Shown here: piece by piece, positions 19,851 through 29,707 of the stretch
Position numbering within the stretch: position 1 is the stretch's first letter
Layout: every line of letters begins with the position of its first letter
Source of the DNA: Stutzerimonas zhaodongensis
GTDB taxonomy: Bacteria > Pseudomonadota > Gammaproteobacteria > Pseudomonadales > Pseudomonadaceae
Reading direction: 5' to 3'
Length of the DNA: 64,000 bases
Assembly: GCF_003696365.1 (NCBI RefSeq)
Contig: NZ_RFFM01000002.1
Location: 930,001-994,000 of the forward strand
Position numbers and translations under genes: made by a program
Notes under the pieces: generated by a model
The model's database searches: none
Told to the model about the DNA's origin: nothing
The model's input: the letters and a program-made list of their open reading frames with translations, nothing else

Positions 19851-21332
19851 TTACTCGAACCAATGGGCTCGGGCGGCCATGATCAGCTTGCCGGCACGCT
19901 CTTGATCTATGCCGTCTATGTCGAGCAGGTCGTCAATCGACTGCTCGGCCAGGTCTTCGCGGGTGATGACACCTCGCATTGCCAACTCGACCGCCAGTTC
20001 CTTGTCCATGCCTTCCAACGCGAGCAAATCCTCGGCTGGCTGGGCGTCTGCCAGTTTTTCTTCCGTTGCGATCGCTTTAGTCAGTAAACGATCTTTAGCG
20101 CGGGTTCTCAGCTCATTGACGATATCTTCGTCGAAGCCTTCAATGCCGAGCATTTCCTCCATTGGGACGTAGGCGATCTCTTCGAGTGAAGTAAAACCTT
20201 CCTCGACCAGTACTTGTGCCAGTTCTTCATCGACATCCAGCTCTTCGATGAAATTGCGCAGAATGTCGCCAGTTTCTTCTTGCTGCTTGCTCTGAATATC
20301 CGCTTCGGTCATTACGTTCAGTGTCCAGCCGGTCAACTGGCTGGCGAGGCGAACGTTCTGGCCACCACGTCCGATGGCCTGAGCGAGGTTATCTTCGCCG
20401 ACCGCGATGTCCATTGCATGGGCATCTTCATCAACGATGATCGCGGCCACTTCTGCAGGTGCCATTGCGTTAATGACGAACTGCGCCGGGTTCTCATCCC
20501 AGAGGACGATATCCACACGCTCACCGCCGATCTCGCCCGATACCGCCTGCACGCGAGAGCCGCGCATACCAATACAGGCACCCTGCGGGTCGATTCGCTT
20601 GTCCTTCGAGCGCACCGCGATCTTGGCGCGTGAGCCCGGATCCCGTGAGGCAGCCATCACTTCGATAAGACCTTCGGCAATTTCCGGCACTTCAATGCGG
20701 AATAGCTCGATGAGCATCTGCGGCGCCGTACGCGAAAGAATCAGCTGGGGGCCGCGATTCTCCGTACGAATTTCCTTGAGCAGCGCACGTACCCGAGCAC
20801 CGACGCGGAAGGTCTCGCGAGCGATGATGTCTTCGCGGGCCAGTAGTGCTTCGGCATTGTTTCCCAGATCAACGATCACGCTGTCACGGGTCACTTTCTT
20901 CACGGTGCCGGAAATGATTTCACCGAGCCGATCACGATAAGCCTCGACGACCTGGGCACGCTCAGCCTCGCGGACTTTTTGCACGATGACTTGCTTGGCA
21001 GTCTGTGCCGCGATCCGACCGAACTCGATGGAGTCGATCTTTTCTTCGAGCACGTCACCAACCTTGGCGTCGGCTTCTTGAGCTTGCTTCATGTCAGTGG
21101 TTAGCTGATGAGCCGGATCGTCGAAATCCTCTTCCTCGACCACGGTCCAGCGGCGGAAGGTCTCATAGCTACCATTCTGCCGATTAATCTCGACCCGCAG
21201 GTCCACTTCATCCTCGAAGCGCTTTTTGGTAGCAGTGGCTAGAGCCAGCTCCAACGCTTCGAAGATCACACCGGCCGGTACGCCTTTTTCGTTGGATACC
21301 GACTCCACAACCAGCAGTACTTCTTTGCTCAT
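19851..21332 (-). CDS. nusA: Transcription termination/antitermination factor NusA
   Basis: NusA binds RNA polymerase and modulates pausing, termination and antitermination. The 493-residue protein has the N-terminal polymerase-binding domain (residues 1 to about 125), an S1 domain ([18 protein letters not shown]), two KH domains ([14 protein letters not shown] and [18 protein letters not shown]) and two acidic C-terminal repeats ([20 protein letters not shown] and later), as in E. coli. It follows rimP by 48 bases. Confidence 0.98.
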   Translation of the reverse strand: MSKEVLLVVESVSNEKGVPAGVIFEALELALATATKKRFEDEVDLRVEINRQNGSYETFRRWTVVEEEDFDDPAHQLTTDMKQAQEADAKVGDVLEEKIDSIEFGRIAAQTAKQVIVQKVREAERAQVVEAYRDRLGEIISGTVKKVTRDSVIVDLGNNAEALLAREDIIARETFRVGARVRALLKEIRTENRGPQLILSRTAPQMLIELFRIEVPEIAEGLIEVMAASRDPGSRAKIAVRSKDKRIDPQGACIGMRGSRVQAVSGEIGGERVDIVLWDENPAQFVINAMAPAEVAAIIVDEDAHAMDIAVGEDNLAQAIGRGGQNVRLASQLTGWTLNVMTEADIQSKQQEETGDILRNFIEELDVDEELAQVLVEEGFTSLEEIAYVPMEEMLGIEGFDEDIVNELRTRAKDRLLTKAIATEEKLADAQPAEDLLALEGMDKELAVELAMRGVITREDLAEQSIDDLLDIDGIDQERAGKLIMAARAHWFE

Positions 21333-21380
21333 CGTACGCCTCGCCTATCGCAATCCATTGGGGTCCGCGGGATCCGCGAT

Positions 21381-21839
21381 TCACTCAAAACGGGGGATTA
21401 TGTTGGTCTTGTCGATCATGTCGATTGGCAACAGATATTCGTGATCATCGACCAGCACCACCACATCTTGCTCCTCGATCCCGCGCAAAAGACCTTGGAA
21501 ATTACGCCGACCTTCGAAGGGCGAGCGCAGCTTAATTTTGACCTGTTCGCCGACGTGCGCCTTGTACTGCTCTAGTGTGAACAGTGGCCGATCCATCCCT
21601 GGTGAAGACACTTCAAGCGTGTAATCAGAGCTGATCGGATCTTCGACGTCGAGAATGCCACTGAGTTGACGGCTAACCTTTTCGCAATCGTCGACAAGGA
21701 TCCCATTGGGATGATCGATATAGACGCGTAATAAGGAATGCCGGCCCTGTGAAATGAATTCGATGCCCCAGCACTGATAGCCAAGCGCCTCGACTACTGG
21801 GGCCAACAAGGCCTGCAACTGTTCTAGCTTGCTCGACAT
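21381..21839 (-). CDS. rimP: Ribosome maturation factor RimP
   Basis: RimP assists 30S assembly, acting around S12 and the central pseudoknot. The 152-residue protein starts [28 protein letters not shown], contains [19 protein letters not shown] and [14 protein letters not shown], and ends in an Sm-like beta domain. ATG 21839 gives the standard length; there is an in-frame extension upstream without family support. It is the first protein gene of the nusA-infB operon. Confidence 0.96.
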   Translation of the reverse strand: MSSKLEQLQALLAPVVEALGYQCWGIEFISQGRHSLLRVYIDHPNGILVDDCEKVSRQLSGILDVEDPISSDYTLEVSSPGMDRPLFTLEQYKAHVGEQVKIKLRSPFEGRRNFQGLLRGIEEQDVVVLVDDHEYLLPIDMIDKTNIIPRFE

Positions 21840-21932
21840 TGAAGTCCCTCGTGCATGCCGTACAAATGAAAAATGGGCGAAACGCCCATCCATGATGATC
21901 GCCTGTAAATGCCGGCGACCTGGCTTGAAGCT

Positions 21933-21962
21933 AATAAAAAGCCCCTCAACAGGGGCTTTTCA
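21933..21962 (-). terminator. Terminator between tRNA-fMet and rimP
   Basis: AGCCCC and GGGGCT stems with a 6-base loop, followed on the minus strand by TTTTTAT. It is placed immediately after the tRNA 3' end, so readthrough would be needed for tRNA-rimP cotranscription. Confidence 0.8.
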
Positions 21963-21967
21963 TCAAC

Positions 21968-22044
<77 letters not shown>

Positions 22045-22089
22045 TCAAACTGGGCACGAATTATACGACCGCACCTAAACCAGGTCAAC

Positions 22090-22128
22090 CCAAACACTAA
22101 AAACAAGAAAGCCCGCATCTGCGGGCCT
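22090..22128 (-). terminator. Terminator between tRNA-Leu and tRNA-fMet
   Basis: GCCCGCA and TGCGGGC pair around a 2-base centre, followed on the minus strand by TTTCTTGTTTTT. It lies eight bases after the tRNA-Leu 3' end. Confidence 0.8.
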
Positions 22129-22135
22129 GCTTGTT

Positions 22136-22221
22136 TGGTACCGAGGAGGGGACTCGAACCCCTACAGCCTATGGCCACTACCACCTCAAGGTAGCGTGTC
22201 TACCAATTCCACCACCTCGGC
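22136..22221 (-). tRNA. tRNA-Leu (anticodon GAG)
   Basis: An 86-base class II tRNA on the minus strand: acceptor GCCGAGG with CCTCGGT, encoded CCA, anticodon stem CTACC/GGTAG with loop TTGAGGT, giving GAG, a long variable arm, and T-loop GTTCGAGTC. It lies 11 bases after secG, as in E. coli where leuU follows secG. Confidence 0.97.
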
Positions 22222-22232
22222 AAAAACCTTGA

Positions 22233-22613
22233 CTACTGAACCTCTACGTCAGGCACTTCGTCTGTCGCTGCTCCAGACGGAGCAGACTCCAAAACCGGTA
22301 CATCTTCAACAGCTGGCTTAGCAGCTGGCACTTCCAGGACAGCCGGGTTAGGCAGGCCTGCTTGTGACATTTGATCGGCCTGGCGGGTTGCGAAAAACGC
22401 AAGCCCCAAACTGGTCACGAAAAAAACGCCGGCAAGTATAGCAGTAAATCGACTGAGAAAGGTAGAGGAACCTTGGCTTCCGAATACAGTGGCCGAAGCA
22501 CCCGAACCAAAGGAAGCACCCGCATCAGCCCCTTTACCCTGCTGCAGCAACACCAGTACAACCACACCAATGGCAACTAGCAGATGCACCACAATCACAA
22601 CAGTCTGCAACAT
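22233..22613 (-). CDS. secG: Preprotein translocase subunit SecG
   Basis: SecG is the small SecYEG subunit that assists SecA-driven export. The 126-residue protein has two transmembrane helices (about 3-23 and 55-75) joined by the conserved loop [25 protein letters not shown] region, then a long acidic/proline-rich cytoplasmic tail common in pseudomonads. ATG 22613 is four bases after the tpiA stop, so the two are coupled. Confidence 0.95.
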   Translation of the reverse strand: MLQTVVIVVHLLVAIGVVVLVLLQQGKGADAGASFGSGASATVFGSQGSSTFLSRFTAILAGVFFVTSLGLAFFATRQADQMSQAGLPNPAVLEVPAAKPAVEDVPVLESAPSGAATDEVPDVEVQ

Positions 22614-22617
22614 CTGA

Positions 22618-23373
22618 TCAGTTCCCTGCGGCGCGACAAATCGCACCGAAATCATTCGCTTTCAGAGAGGCACCACCGATCAGCCCCCCATCGATATCCG
22701 CCATCCCAAACAGCTCAGCGGCGTTCTCAGCCTTTACGCTACCGCCATAGAGGAGACGAATGCCATCAGCGATCCGCTGATCCTCACTAGCGAGCTGCGC
22801 CCTGATAGCCGCGTGCACTTCCTGGGCCTGCTGGGGCGACGCCGTAAGACCGGACCCAATCGCCCAGACCGGCTCATATGCCACAACCGCGCGCCCGAAG
22901 GCTTGAACACCAGCTTGAGCCAACACATGAGCCAGCTGGCGCGCTACCACTTCAACAGTTTTTCCAGCTTGACGCTGCTCAAGCGTTTCACCGACACACA
23001 GCACCGGAGTCAACCCGCACTCCAATGCTGAAACAAATTTCTTACTCACAACATCATCGCTTTCGCCAAATATCAGACGACGCTCCGAGTGTCCTACCAG
23101 GACCCATTCACAACCTGAATCAAGTAACTGCGTTGCGGACTCTTCGCCAGTAAATGCGCCAAATCCAACATCTGCTGCGCAGTCCTGCGCACCTACATCA
23201 ATTGCAGCACCATTCAGACCATCCACCACTTGCATCACATGCAGAGCGCAGGGAAACACAACCACTTCAACCGATGTAGGCATATCCTGCATACGAAGCG
23301 ACTCGGTTAGCTCAGCGACGCTAGCGCGGGTACCGTTCATCTTCCAGTTACCAGCTACCAGTGGGCGACGCAT
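22618..23373 (-). CDS. tpiA: Triosephosphate isomerase
   Basis: TpiA interconverts dihydroxyacetone phosphate and glyceraldehyde-3-phosphate. The 251-residue TIM barrel shows the substrate lysine in NWKMNG, the electrophilic histidine in VLVGHSERR, the catalytic glutamate in [10 protein letters not shown] and the phosphate-binding YGGSVK and GGLIGGASL. It is downstream of glmM and coupled to secG. Confidence 0.97.
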   Translation of the reverse strand: MRRPLVAGNWKMNGTRASVAELTESLRMQDMPTSVEVVVFPCALHVMQVVDGLNGAAIDVGAQDCAADVGFGAFTGEESATQLLDSGCEWVLVGHSERRLIFGESDDVVSKKFVSALECGLTPVLCVGETLEQRQAGKTVEVVARQLAHVLAQAGVQAFGRAVVAYEPVWAIGSGLTASPQQAQEVHAAIRAQLASEDQRIADGIRLLYGGSVKAENAAELFGMADIDGGLIGGASLKANDFGAICRAAGN

Positions 23374-23439
23374 GCCGTACCTCGTCGGTCAAAGTGGGCG
23401 CAGATGGTACTCAACGAAAACAGCTCTGGCAAGCGCGAA

Positions 23440-24777
23440 TCACGCACAAACTTCAGTAACCGCATTCGCAAGCTCTTCAGCGTACAGGCGAACCTGTTTT
23501 TCATCATCGCCTTCGACCATGACCCGAACTAACGGCTCTGTGCCAGACTTACGCAGCAATACTCGCCCGCGCCCTGCCATCCGCTCACTCACACTGTCGC
23601 AAACCGCTTTTACTTGGGGATGAGAGATCGGATCCTGGCTACCGCTGAAGCGCACATTGATCAGAATCTGCGGACATTTCTTCCAGGCCATGCGCTCATG
23701 GGCAAGATTCTGCCCCCGCCGCCTCAATGCAAGAACAACCTGCAACGCCGCGATGATTGCGTCCCCGGTGGAGACATGCTGCGCGCAGACGATGTGCCCA
23801 GAATTTTCCCCACCAAGCACCCAGGCTCGCTCAAGCATTTCAGCCATCACATAGCGATCGCCAACCTTGGCGCGCACGAACGGTATGTCGCGGGCCTGAA
23901 GCGCCAGCTCCAAGCCCAGGTTGCTCATCAATGTGCCGACAACCCCTCCCGCGAGACGATCCTGGTCCTGCAGATCAGTTGCAATGATGTATAGCAGTTC
24001 GTCGCCATCCACCTGTGCACCGGTATGGTCAACCATCATTACCCGATCCCCATCACCGTCAAAGGCAATACCAAGATCGGCACCATGATCGATAACAGCC
24101 TTCTGCAGCTGCGCGACATGCGTCGACCCCACTTCGGCGTTGATGTTCAACCCGTCCGGTTGTGCGCCAATAACCACAACCTCAGCGCCGAGCTCTCGAA
24201 ACACACTTGGCGCAACCTTGTAAGTGGCACCATGAGCGCAATCCAGAACGATTTTCATACCGGAAAAGTCGGTACTGGTCGGCACGCTGCTCTTGCAGAA
24301 CTCGATGTAGCGACCGGCGGCATCATTGATTCGTGATGCTTTGCCAAGCTGCGCAGACTCAACTACTGTCATCGGAGCGTCCAAGAGCTCTTCGATCATC
24401 AGCTCTACTTCATCTGGCAGTTTTGTTCCCCGGCCAGAGAAAAACTTGATGCCATTATCGTAATGAGGATTATGCGATGCACTGATGACAATGCCGGCGT
24501 CGGCGTGAAACGTGCGCGTCAGATAGGCAACCGCCGGAGTCGGCATTGGGCCCAGCAGCAGCACATCGGCACCTGCCGCTGAAAGCCCGGCCTGCAAGGC
24601 GGACTCGAACATATAACCCGATATGCGAGTGTCTTTGCCGATCAGGATTCGACATTTGCCGTGCTTGCGAAATGCCATTCCTGCGGCCCAGCCGAGCTTG
24701 AGCATGAACTCTGGCGTGATTGGAAACTGGCCAACATGCCCCCGAATGCCATCCGTACCGAAATACTTTCTACCCAT
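23440..24777 (-). CDS. glmM: Phosphoglucosamine mutase
   Basis: GlmM converts glucosamine-6-phosphate to glucosamine-1-phosphate for UDP-GlcNAc, peptidoglycan and LPS. The 445-residue protein has the N-terminal [10 protein letters not shown], the active serine in [15 protein letters not shown], the metal-binding DGDGDR, and GGENSGH plus [12 protein letters not shown] for substrate. ATG 24777 is preferred over a TTG one codon earlier. It is eight bases after folP, the conserved ftsH-folP-glmM order. Confidence 0.97.
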   Translation of the reverse strand: MGRKYFGTDGIRGHVGQFPITPEFMLKLGWAAGMAFRKHGKCRILIGKDTRISGYMFESALQAGLSAAGADVLLLGPMPTPAVAYLTRTFHADAGIVISASHNPHYDNGIKFFSGRGTKLPDEVELMIEELLDAPMTVVESAQLGKASRINDAAGRYIEFCKSSVPTSTDFSGMKIVLDCAHGATYKVAPSVFRELGAEVVVIGAQPDGLNINAEVGSTHVAQLQKAVIDHGADLGIAFDGDGDRVMMVDHTGAQVDGDELLYIIATDLQDQDRLAGGVVGTLMSNLGLELALQARDIPFVRAKVGDRYVMAEMLERAWVLGGENSGHIVCAQHVSTGDAIIAALQVVLALRRRGQNLAHERMAWKKCPQILINVRFSGSQDPISHPQVKAVCDSVSERMAGRGRVLLRKSGTEPLVRVMVEGDDEKQVRLYAEELANAVTEVCA

Positions 24778-24785
24778 CAAAATTC

Positions 24786-25637
24786 CTATTCGGCCGCTTG
24801 AACTGCGGCGATCATTCGAACCACATCAACCGTTTCGGCCACGTCGTGCACCCTGATGATGGAGGCGCCTTTGGCGACAGCAAGGGCCGCCAGGCCGAGA
24901 CTTCCGCTTAGCCGGTGAGCAACCTCACGCTGCAGCGTTTGGCCGATGATACTCTTACGTGAAACACCGATCAGCAATGGACGCCCCAACTGGTGTAGCT
25001 GCTCCATGTGCTTGAAGAGGCTTAGATTGTGCGCCAGCGTCTTGGCAAACCCAAATCCCGGATCCAGCAGCACCCTGTCATTAGGGATACCTGCAGCAGC
25101 GCATGCCTCAAGTCTTTCGCGAAGAAAATTCGAAACTTCGCGCGTTACATTTTCATAGCTGGGGTCTTTCTGCATGTCGCCGGGCTCACCGACCATATGC
25201 ATCAAGCACACCGGCAGCCCTGAGGCGGAGGCAGCATCTAGAGCGCCATCTCGTGAAAGTGAACGAACGTCATTGATTAACCCCGCGCCTAGACGCGCAG
25301 CCTCTCGCATCACCGAAGGCGTCGACGTATCGACTGAAATGATTACATCAAGCTCCCGAGCGATCGCTTCGACGACGGGCGCGACGCGCTCCAACTCCTC
25401 CACCGGAGCAATCGAGCGAGCCCCTGGCCGGGTGGATTCCCCGCCTATATCAACAAGCGTGGCGCCTGCTGCGAGCATGGCTTCAGCATGACGCAGCGCC
25501 GCATCGACATCGACAAACCGACCGCCATCTGAGAAAGAATCAGGAGTGACATTGAGGATGCCCATTACATGCGGGCGCGATAAATCAAGAACCCGGCTGC
25601 CACATGGCAGCCGGGTCTGGTCAAACATTCCAGTCAT
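24786..25637 (-). CDS. folP: Dihydropteroate synthase
   Basis: FolP joins 6-hydroxymethyl-dihydropterin pyrophosphate with p-aminobenzoate; it is the sulfonamide target and acts after FolK (612-1106). The 283 residues include [34 protein letters not shown] and [13 protein letters not shown], the pterin- and pABA-binding loops. An alternative ATG lies three codons downstream. It is 16 bases after ftsH. Confidence 0.96.
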   Translation of the reverse strand: MTGMFDQTRLPCGSRVLDLSRPHVMGILNVTPDSFSDGGRFVDVDAALRHAEAMLAAGATLVDIGGESTRPGARSIAPVEELERVAPVVEAIARELDVIISVDTSTPSVMREAARLGAGLINDVRSLSRDGALDAASASGLPVCLMHMVGEPGDMQKDPSYENVTREVSNFLRERLEACAAAGIPNDRVLLDPGFGFAKTLAHNLSLFKHMEQLHQLGRPLLIGVSRKSIIGQTLQREVAHRLSGSLGLAALAVAKGASIIRVHDVAETVDVVRMIAAVQAAE

Positions 25638-25653
25638 CTAACGCCGCCCCGGC

Positions 25654-27564
25654 TCAATGCTCGCCAGCGGGACCACCGATCGGTGTCTGTGGACGCCCGC
25701 CTTCGGGCTGAACCGGAGTTCCGGTAGGGCCGGAGCCGTCCTGCCAATCTCTAGGTTCGCGGGGCGTACGACCCGCCATGATGTCATCGATCTGATCAGC
25801 ATCGATGGTCTCGTATTTCATCAACGTTTCGGCCATGAGATCAAGCTTGTCTCGGTTGTCAGCCAGGATCTGTTTGGCAGTGCCATAGCATTGGTCGATG
25901 ATGCTACGGACCTCCTGATCGATCAGCTTGGCTGTGTCACCGGAGACGTTAGCGTGCTGGCTACCAGCACTGCGCCCAAGGAACACCTCGCCTTCTTCCT
26001 CCGCATACATCAAAGGACCCAGCTTTTCCGACAGGCCCCACTTTGTGACCATGTTACGGGCCAACTGAGTGGCGCGCATGATGTCGTTGGATGCTCCAGT
26101 GGTAACCCCTTCGAATCCGAGGGTCATCTCTTCGGCGATACGCCCACCAAAGAGGGAACAGATCTGGCTGATCAATGCTCGCTTGGAAAGGCTGTAGCGA
26201 TCTTCCTCAGGGAGGAACATGGTCACGCCTAGAGCCCTTCCGCGCGGGATGATCGACACCTTGTAGACCGGATCATGCTCAGGTACAACGCGTCCAACGA
26301 TGGCATGGCCGGCTTCGTGGTAAGCAGTGTTGAGCCGCTCCTTATCAGACATAACCATCGACTTGCGCTCTGCGCCCATCATGATCTTGTCCTTCGCCAG
26401 CTCGAACTCCTTCATTTCGACCACGCGCTTACCTGCCCGCGCAGCGAACAAGGAGGCTTCGTTGACCAGGTTCGCCAGGTCAGCACCGGAGAAGCCAGGC
26501 GTTCCACGCGCGATGAGCGCCGGCTCAACTGTATCGCCAAGGGGAACCTTGCGCATGTGAACCTTGAGAATCTGCTCGCGACCGCGAATGTCAGGCAGGC
26601 CAACCACGACTTGGCGGTCGAAACGACCAGGGCGCAGAAGCGCTGGATCCAGAACATCCGGGCGGTTGGTCGCAGCAATGACGATGATGCCGTCATTCAT
26701 CTCGAAGCCGTCCATCTCAACCAGAAGCTGGTTCAGCGTCTGCTCACGTTCGTCATGCCCGCCGCCAAGGCCGGCACCACGATGACGCCCGACGGCGTCA
26801 ATCTCGTCGATGAAGATGATGCATGGCGCGTGCTTCTTTGCCTGTTCGAACATGTCCCGTACACGGCTCGCGCCAACCCCGACAAACATCTCGACGAAAT
26901 CGGAACCAGAGATCGTGAAGAATGGAACCTTGGCCTCACCCGCTACCGCCTTCGCCAACAAGGTCTTACCCGTGCCTGGCGAACCTACCATCAGCACGCC
27001 GCGCGGAATGCGGCCGCCTAAACGCTGGAACTTGCCCGGATCTCGAAGAAATTCCACCAGTTCGGTGACTTCTTCCTTGGCCTCGTCACAGCCCGCAACA
27101 TCGGCGAAGGTTGTCTTGACCTGATCTTCCGAAAGCAGACGCGCCTTGCTCTTGCCGAAACTCATCGGCCCGCCTTTTCCACCAGCTCCGCCCTGCATCT
27201 GCCGCATGAAGAACATGAAGACTGCAATGATCACCAGGATCGGGAAGCTGGCCACCAACAGCTGAGTCCAGATGCTCTGCTGTTCAGGCTGCTTTCCTTC
27301 AATAACCACATTGTTATTGATTAGGTCTCCGATCAACCCATTATCCTGGATAGCCGGGCGTACCGTTTTGAAGCTCTCGCCGTCGCTTCGCTTTCCGGTA
27401 ATAACGAACCCATCGACGGTCACCCGCTCGACGCGTCCCTCTTTGACCTGCTCGATGAAATCCGAGTAGTTGAGCGACTGCGGTTCAGTCGGGCTGGAAA
27501 AGTTGTTCATCACCGTCACCAGGACAGCGGCAATGATCAACCAAAGAATCAGGTTTTTCGCCAT
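25654..27564 (-). CDS. ftsH: ATP-dependent zinc metalloprotease FtsH
   Basis: A membrane-anchored AAA+ protease that degrades misassembled membrane proteins, LpxC and sigma-32. The 636 residues have two transmembrane helices flanking a small periplasmic domain (about residues 5-25 and 100-120), a Walker A GSPGTGKT near 193, the Walker [12 protein letters not shown], the SRH arginines, and the zinc-binding HEAGH near 415. The C-terminus is proline/glycine-rich. The start at 27564 (MAKNLILWL) is the family start. Confidence 0.97.
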   Translation of the reverse strand: MAKNLILWLIIAAVLVTVMNNFSSPTEPQSLNYSDFIEQVKEGRVERVTVDGFVITGKRSDGESFKTVRPAIQDNGLIGDLINNNVVIEGKQPEQQSIWTQLLVASFPILVIIAVFMFFMRQMQGGAGGKGGPMSFGKSKARLLSEDQVKTTFADVAGCDEAKEEVTELVEFLRDPGKFQRLGGRIPRGVLMVGSPGTGKTLLAKAVAGEAKVPFFTISGSDFVEMFVGVGASRVRDMFEQAKKHAPCIIFIDEIDAVGRHRGAGLGGGHDEREQTLNQLLVEMDGFEMNDGIIVIAATNRPDVLDPALLRPGRFDRQVVVGLPDIRGREQILKVHMRKVPLGDTVEPALIARGTPGFSGADLANLVNEASLFAARAGKRVVEMKEFELAKDKIMMGAERKSMVMSDKERLNTAYHEAGHAIVGRVVPEHDPVYKVSIIPRGRALGVTMFLPEEDRYSLSKRALISQICSLFGGRIAEEMTLGFEGVTTGASNDIMRATQLARNMVTKWGLSEKLGPLMYAEEEGEVFLGRSAGSQHANVSGDTAKLIDQEVRSIIDQCYGTAKQILADNRDKLDLMAETLMKYETIDADQIDDIMAGRTPREPRDWQDGSGPTGTPVQPEGGRPQTPIGGPAGEH

Positions 27565-27754
27565 GTCGTTCAATTCACTACCCTCTAGAGCAGGCGCGTA
27601 GTCGGGAGCCTGCATGACGGCCGATGGTTCGGTCTCGGCCTAAATTACTACACAACGTCGCTGAACGCGCAGCTTGGTCTGTAACCCGATATGAAACAGC
27701 CTAGACCGTAAATCCGGTCGCGGCAGCGGTGGGCTCGTTAAAATCGCATGTTCG

Positions 27755-28405
27755 TTATGACCGCGGAAGATCCATGTCGTTGCCGTCACCTCGGTAGCCA
27801 CGCGCCAGCAAATATTGCTCGCGAGAACGATCCCTCGATGACAATGGTTTGCGCATCTGCACCTTGTCGAAATTCTGACGTACATCCTTCAAATAGGCAT
27901 CAAAGCCATCGCCCTGAAAGACCTTGATCAGGAAATCGCCGCCAGGACGCAAGACACGCATTGCCAGATCCAACGCCAACTCGCACAGGAACATTGCGCG
28001 CGCCTGGTCCGCCACCTTCACCCCACTCATATTGGGGGCCATATCGGAAATCACAAGGTCAACCCGCGTGCCTCCGATTGCCTGGAGGATTTCAGAGAAG
28101 ACTTCGTCTTCGGTGAAGTCCCCGAGCACGAAGGTCACATCAGCGATACTGTCCATAGGCAGGATGTCAGACGCAATCAGACGGCCCCGATCGCCGATGA
28201 CACGACTTGTGACCTGTGACCAGCCCCCCGGAGCGGCCCCTAGGTCCACCACTGTCATGCCGGGGCGCAAGATTCGATCCTTTTCCTGAATCTCGAGCAG
28301 CTTGTAGCTAGCGCGAGATCGATAGCCGTCTCGCTGCGCCATCTTCACATAAGGGTCGTCAAAGTGTTCTTTAAGCCAACGCGGGCTGGTCTTGGAGCGT
28401 GCCAA
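27755..28405 (-). CDS. rlmE: 23S rRNA 2'-O-methyltransferase (U2552)
   Basis: RlmE (FtsJ/RrmJ) methylates U2552 in the ribosomal A-loop and is heat-shock induced in E. coli. The 216 residues include [10 protein letters not shown] (catalytic lysine), [14 protein letters not shown] (SAM site), [12 protein letters not shown] (catalytic aspartate) and [11 protein letters not shown] (second lysine). The start is TTG at 28405, with GAGG six bases upstream and the family N-terminus MARSKTS; no ATG in this frame fits. It is divergent from yhbY. Confidence 0.95.
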   Translation of the reverse strand: MARSKTSPRWLKEHFDDPYVKMAQRDGYRSRASYKLLEIQEKDRILRPGMTVVDLGAAPGGWSQVTSRVIGDRGRLIASDILPMDSIADVTFVLGDFTEDEVFSEILQAIGGTRVDLVISDMAPNMSGVKVADQARAMFLCELALDLAMRVLRPGGDFLIKVFQGDGFDAYLKDVRQNFDKVQMRKPLSSRDRSREQYLLARGYRGDGNDMDLPRS

Positions 28406-28486
28406 GCTGATACCTCATCTGTGCGGCTCAAGGCGTGTCAGTTACACTAGCCGACGTTTTCAGGGTTCTGACGCAAGGGTCGAATT

Positions 28487-28798
28487 ATGCCGCTCACTAA
28501 CGAGCAGAAGAAACAGTACAAATCCATCGGCCATCATTTGAAGCCGGTGTTGATCGTGTCGGAGAACGGCCTGACTGAAGGTGTGCAGGCAGAACTGGAG
28601 CGCGCCTTGAGCGATCACGAGTTGATCAAGGTCCAGCTGCGGATTACCGAGCGTGATGATCGGCGGGCGCTAATGGAAGAGCTGTGCAAGATCGGAAGCT
28701 GCGAGCTGGTCCAGTCCATCGGCAAAATGGCCCTTATCTATCGCAAGAATCCGAAGGTCAACAAGCAGCTCTCCAACGTTCATCGCTTTCAGGCATAA
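28487..28798 (+). CDS. yhbY: Ribosome assembly RNA-binding protein YhbY
   Basis: A CRM-domain protein of 103 residues associated with pre-50S particles. It shows LTNEQKKQYKSIGHHLKPVL, the GxxG-like loop VSENGLTEGV, LERALSDHELIKVQL and a C-terminal GKMALIYRKNPK. It is divergently placed from rlmE with an 81-base shared promoter gap, as in E. coli. Confidence 0.93.
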   Translation: MPLTNEQKKQYKSIGHHLKPVLIVSENGLTEGVQAELERALSDHELIKVQLRITERDDRRALMEELCKIGSCELVQSIGKMALIYRKNPKVNKQLSNVHRFQA

Positions 28799-28818
28799 GC
28801 TTTCGCAAGTATCGCGAA

Positions 28819-29220
28819 TCATGGCCGCTCTCGCCCGGGAGTGGCCTGCACTACCAAAACCAGCCCACATAGACCGATAACCAGGTAACTGAACACCAGC
28901 CAATACGGTGACTCAACAACACCTGCACCGACTGCCAAATGACTTGCCGCCAGCAGCAGTACTGTCAGCAAAAGCTGACCGCGCAGGTCCTCCCACAAGC
29001 TACGCAGACCGCCGAGCTGAACCAGCACCAAAGCCTGTAGTGCGACGCAGAATGCAGCGAAGCCCACCAGTAGCGGCCGAAGACTGTTACCTATCTCGTC
29101 GATAAGCATAGGCGCAAGGCCGATCTTAGCGAGCGCGGGAAGCATTACGAACTGAAGCAGCCAAAGGCCGCCGACCCAGAATGTCTGGGCCAGCTGCCAA
29201 CTTATGGTTCCAGCACGCAT
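28819..29220 (-). CDS. DUF4149-type integral membrane protein
   Basis: A 133-residue protein with four predicted transmembrane helices (about residues 6-30, 42-66, 78-98 and 105-127) and little else. The WQLAQTFWVGGLWLLQFVMLPAL start resembles the DUF4149 membrane family. The ATG at 29220 lies ten bases after the greA stop, so it is probably cotranscribed with carAB-greA. No function can be assigned. Confidence 0.7.
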   Translation of the reverse strand: MRAGTISWQLAQTFWVGGLWLLQFVMLPALAKIGLAPMLIDEIGNSLRPLLVGFAAFCVALQALVLVQLGGLRSLWEDLRGQLLLTVLLLAASHLAVGAGVVESPYWLVFSYLVIGLCGLVLVVQATPGRERP

Positions 29221-29230
29221 CGCCTGACGC

Positions 29231-29707
29231 TTAGAGATGGCGAACCTCAACGATCTCGAATTCGACCAATCCGCTCGGCGTTTTCACTACCGCAACGTCA
29301 CCCTCTTCCTTACCGATCAGAGCGCGAGCTATCGGCGAGCCTACCGAGATCTTGCCCAGCTTGATCTCCGCTTCGTCTTCGCCAACGATTTGATAGGTGA
29401 CGCGCTCATCGGTCTCGACGTTAGCTATCTCGACCGTCGTCCCAAAGATCACTTTGCCAGTGTGTGGAATGCTACTGACATCAATGATTTGCGCGTTCTG
29501 CAAACGCCCCTCGATGTCACGAATTCGCGCTTCGACCATACCCTGCTGTTCACGGGCGGCATGGTACTCGGCGTTTTCCTTCAGATCGCCCAGCTCGCGC
29601 GCTACGCCGATATCGTGACTGAGCTTGGGACGAAGCACCTTGGTCAGATGGTGGAGCTCCTCTTCCAGAGCGCGAGCACCCTGGACCGTCATTGGGTACT
29701 TAGTCAT
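29231..29707 (-). CDS. greA: Transcription elongation factor GreA
   Basis: GreA rescues backtracked RNA polymerase by stimulating transcript cleavage. The 158-residue protein has an N-terminal coiled coil with the tip acidic pair in [20 protein letters not shown], and a C-terminal FKBP-like domain ending [24 protein letters not shown]. It overlaps the carB stop by four bases (29704-29707), which suggests translational coupling. Confidence 0.97.
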   Translation of the reverse strand: MTKYPMTVQGARALEEELHHLTKVLRPKLSHDIGVARELGDLKENAEYHAAREQQGMVEARIRDIEGRLQNAQIIDVSSIPHTGKVIFGTTVEIANVETDERVTYQIVGEDEAEIKLGKISVGSPIARALIGKEEGDVAVVKTPSGLVEFEIVEVRHL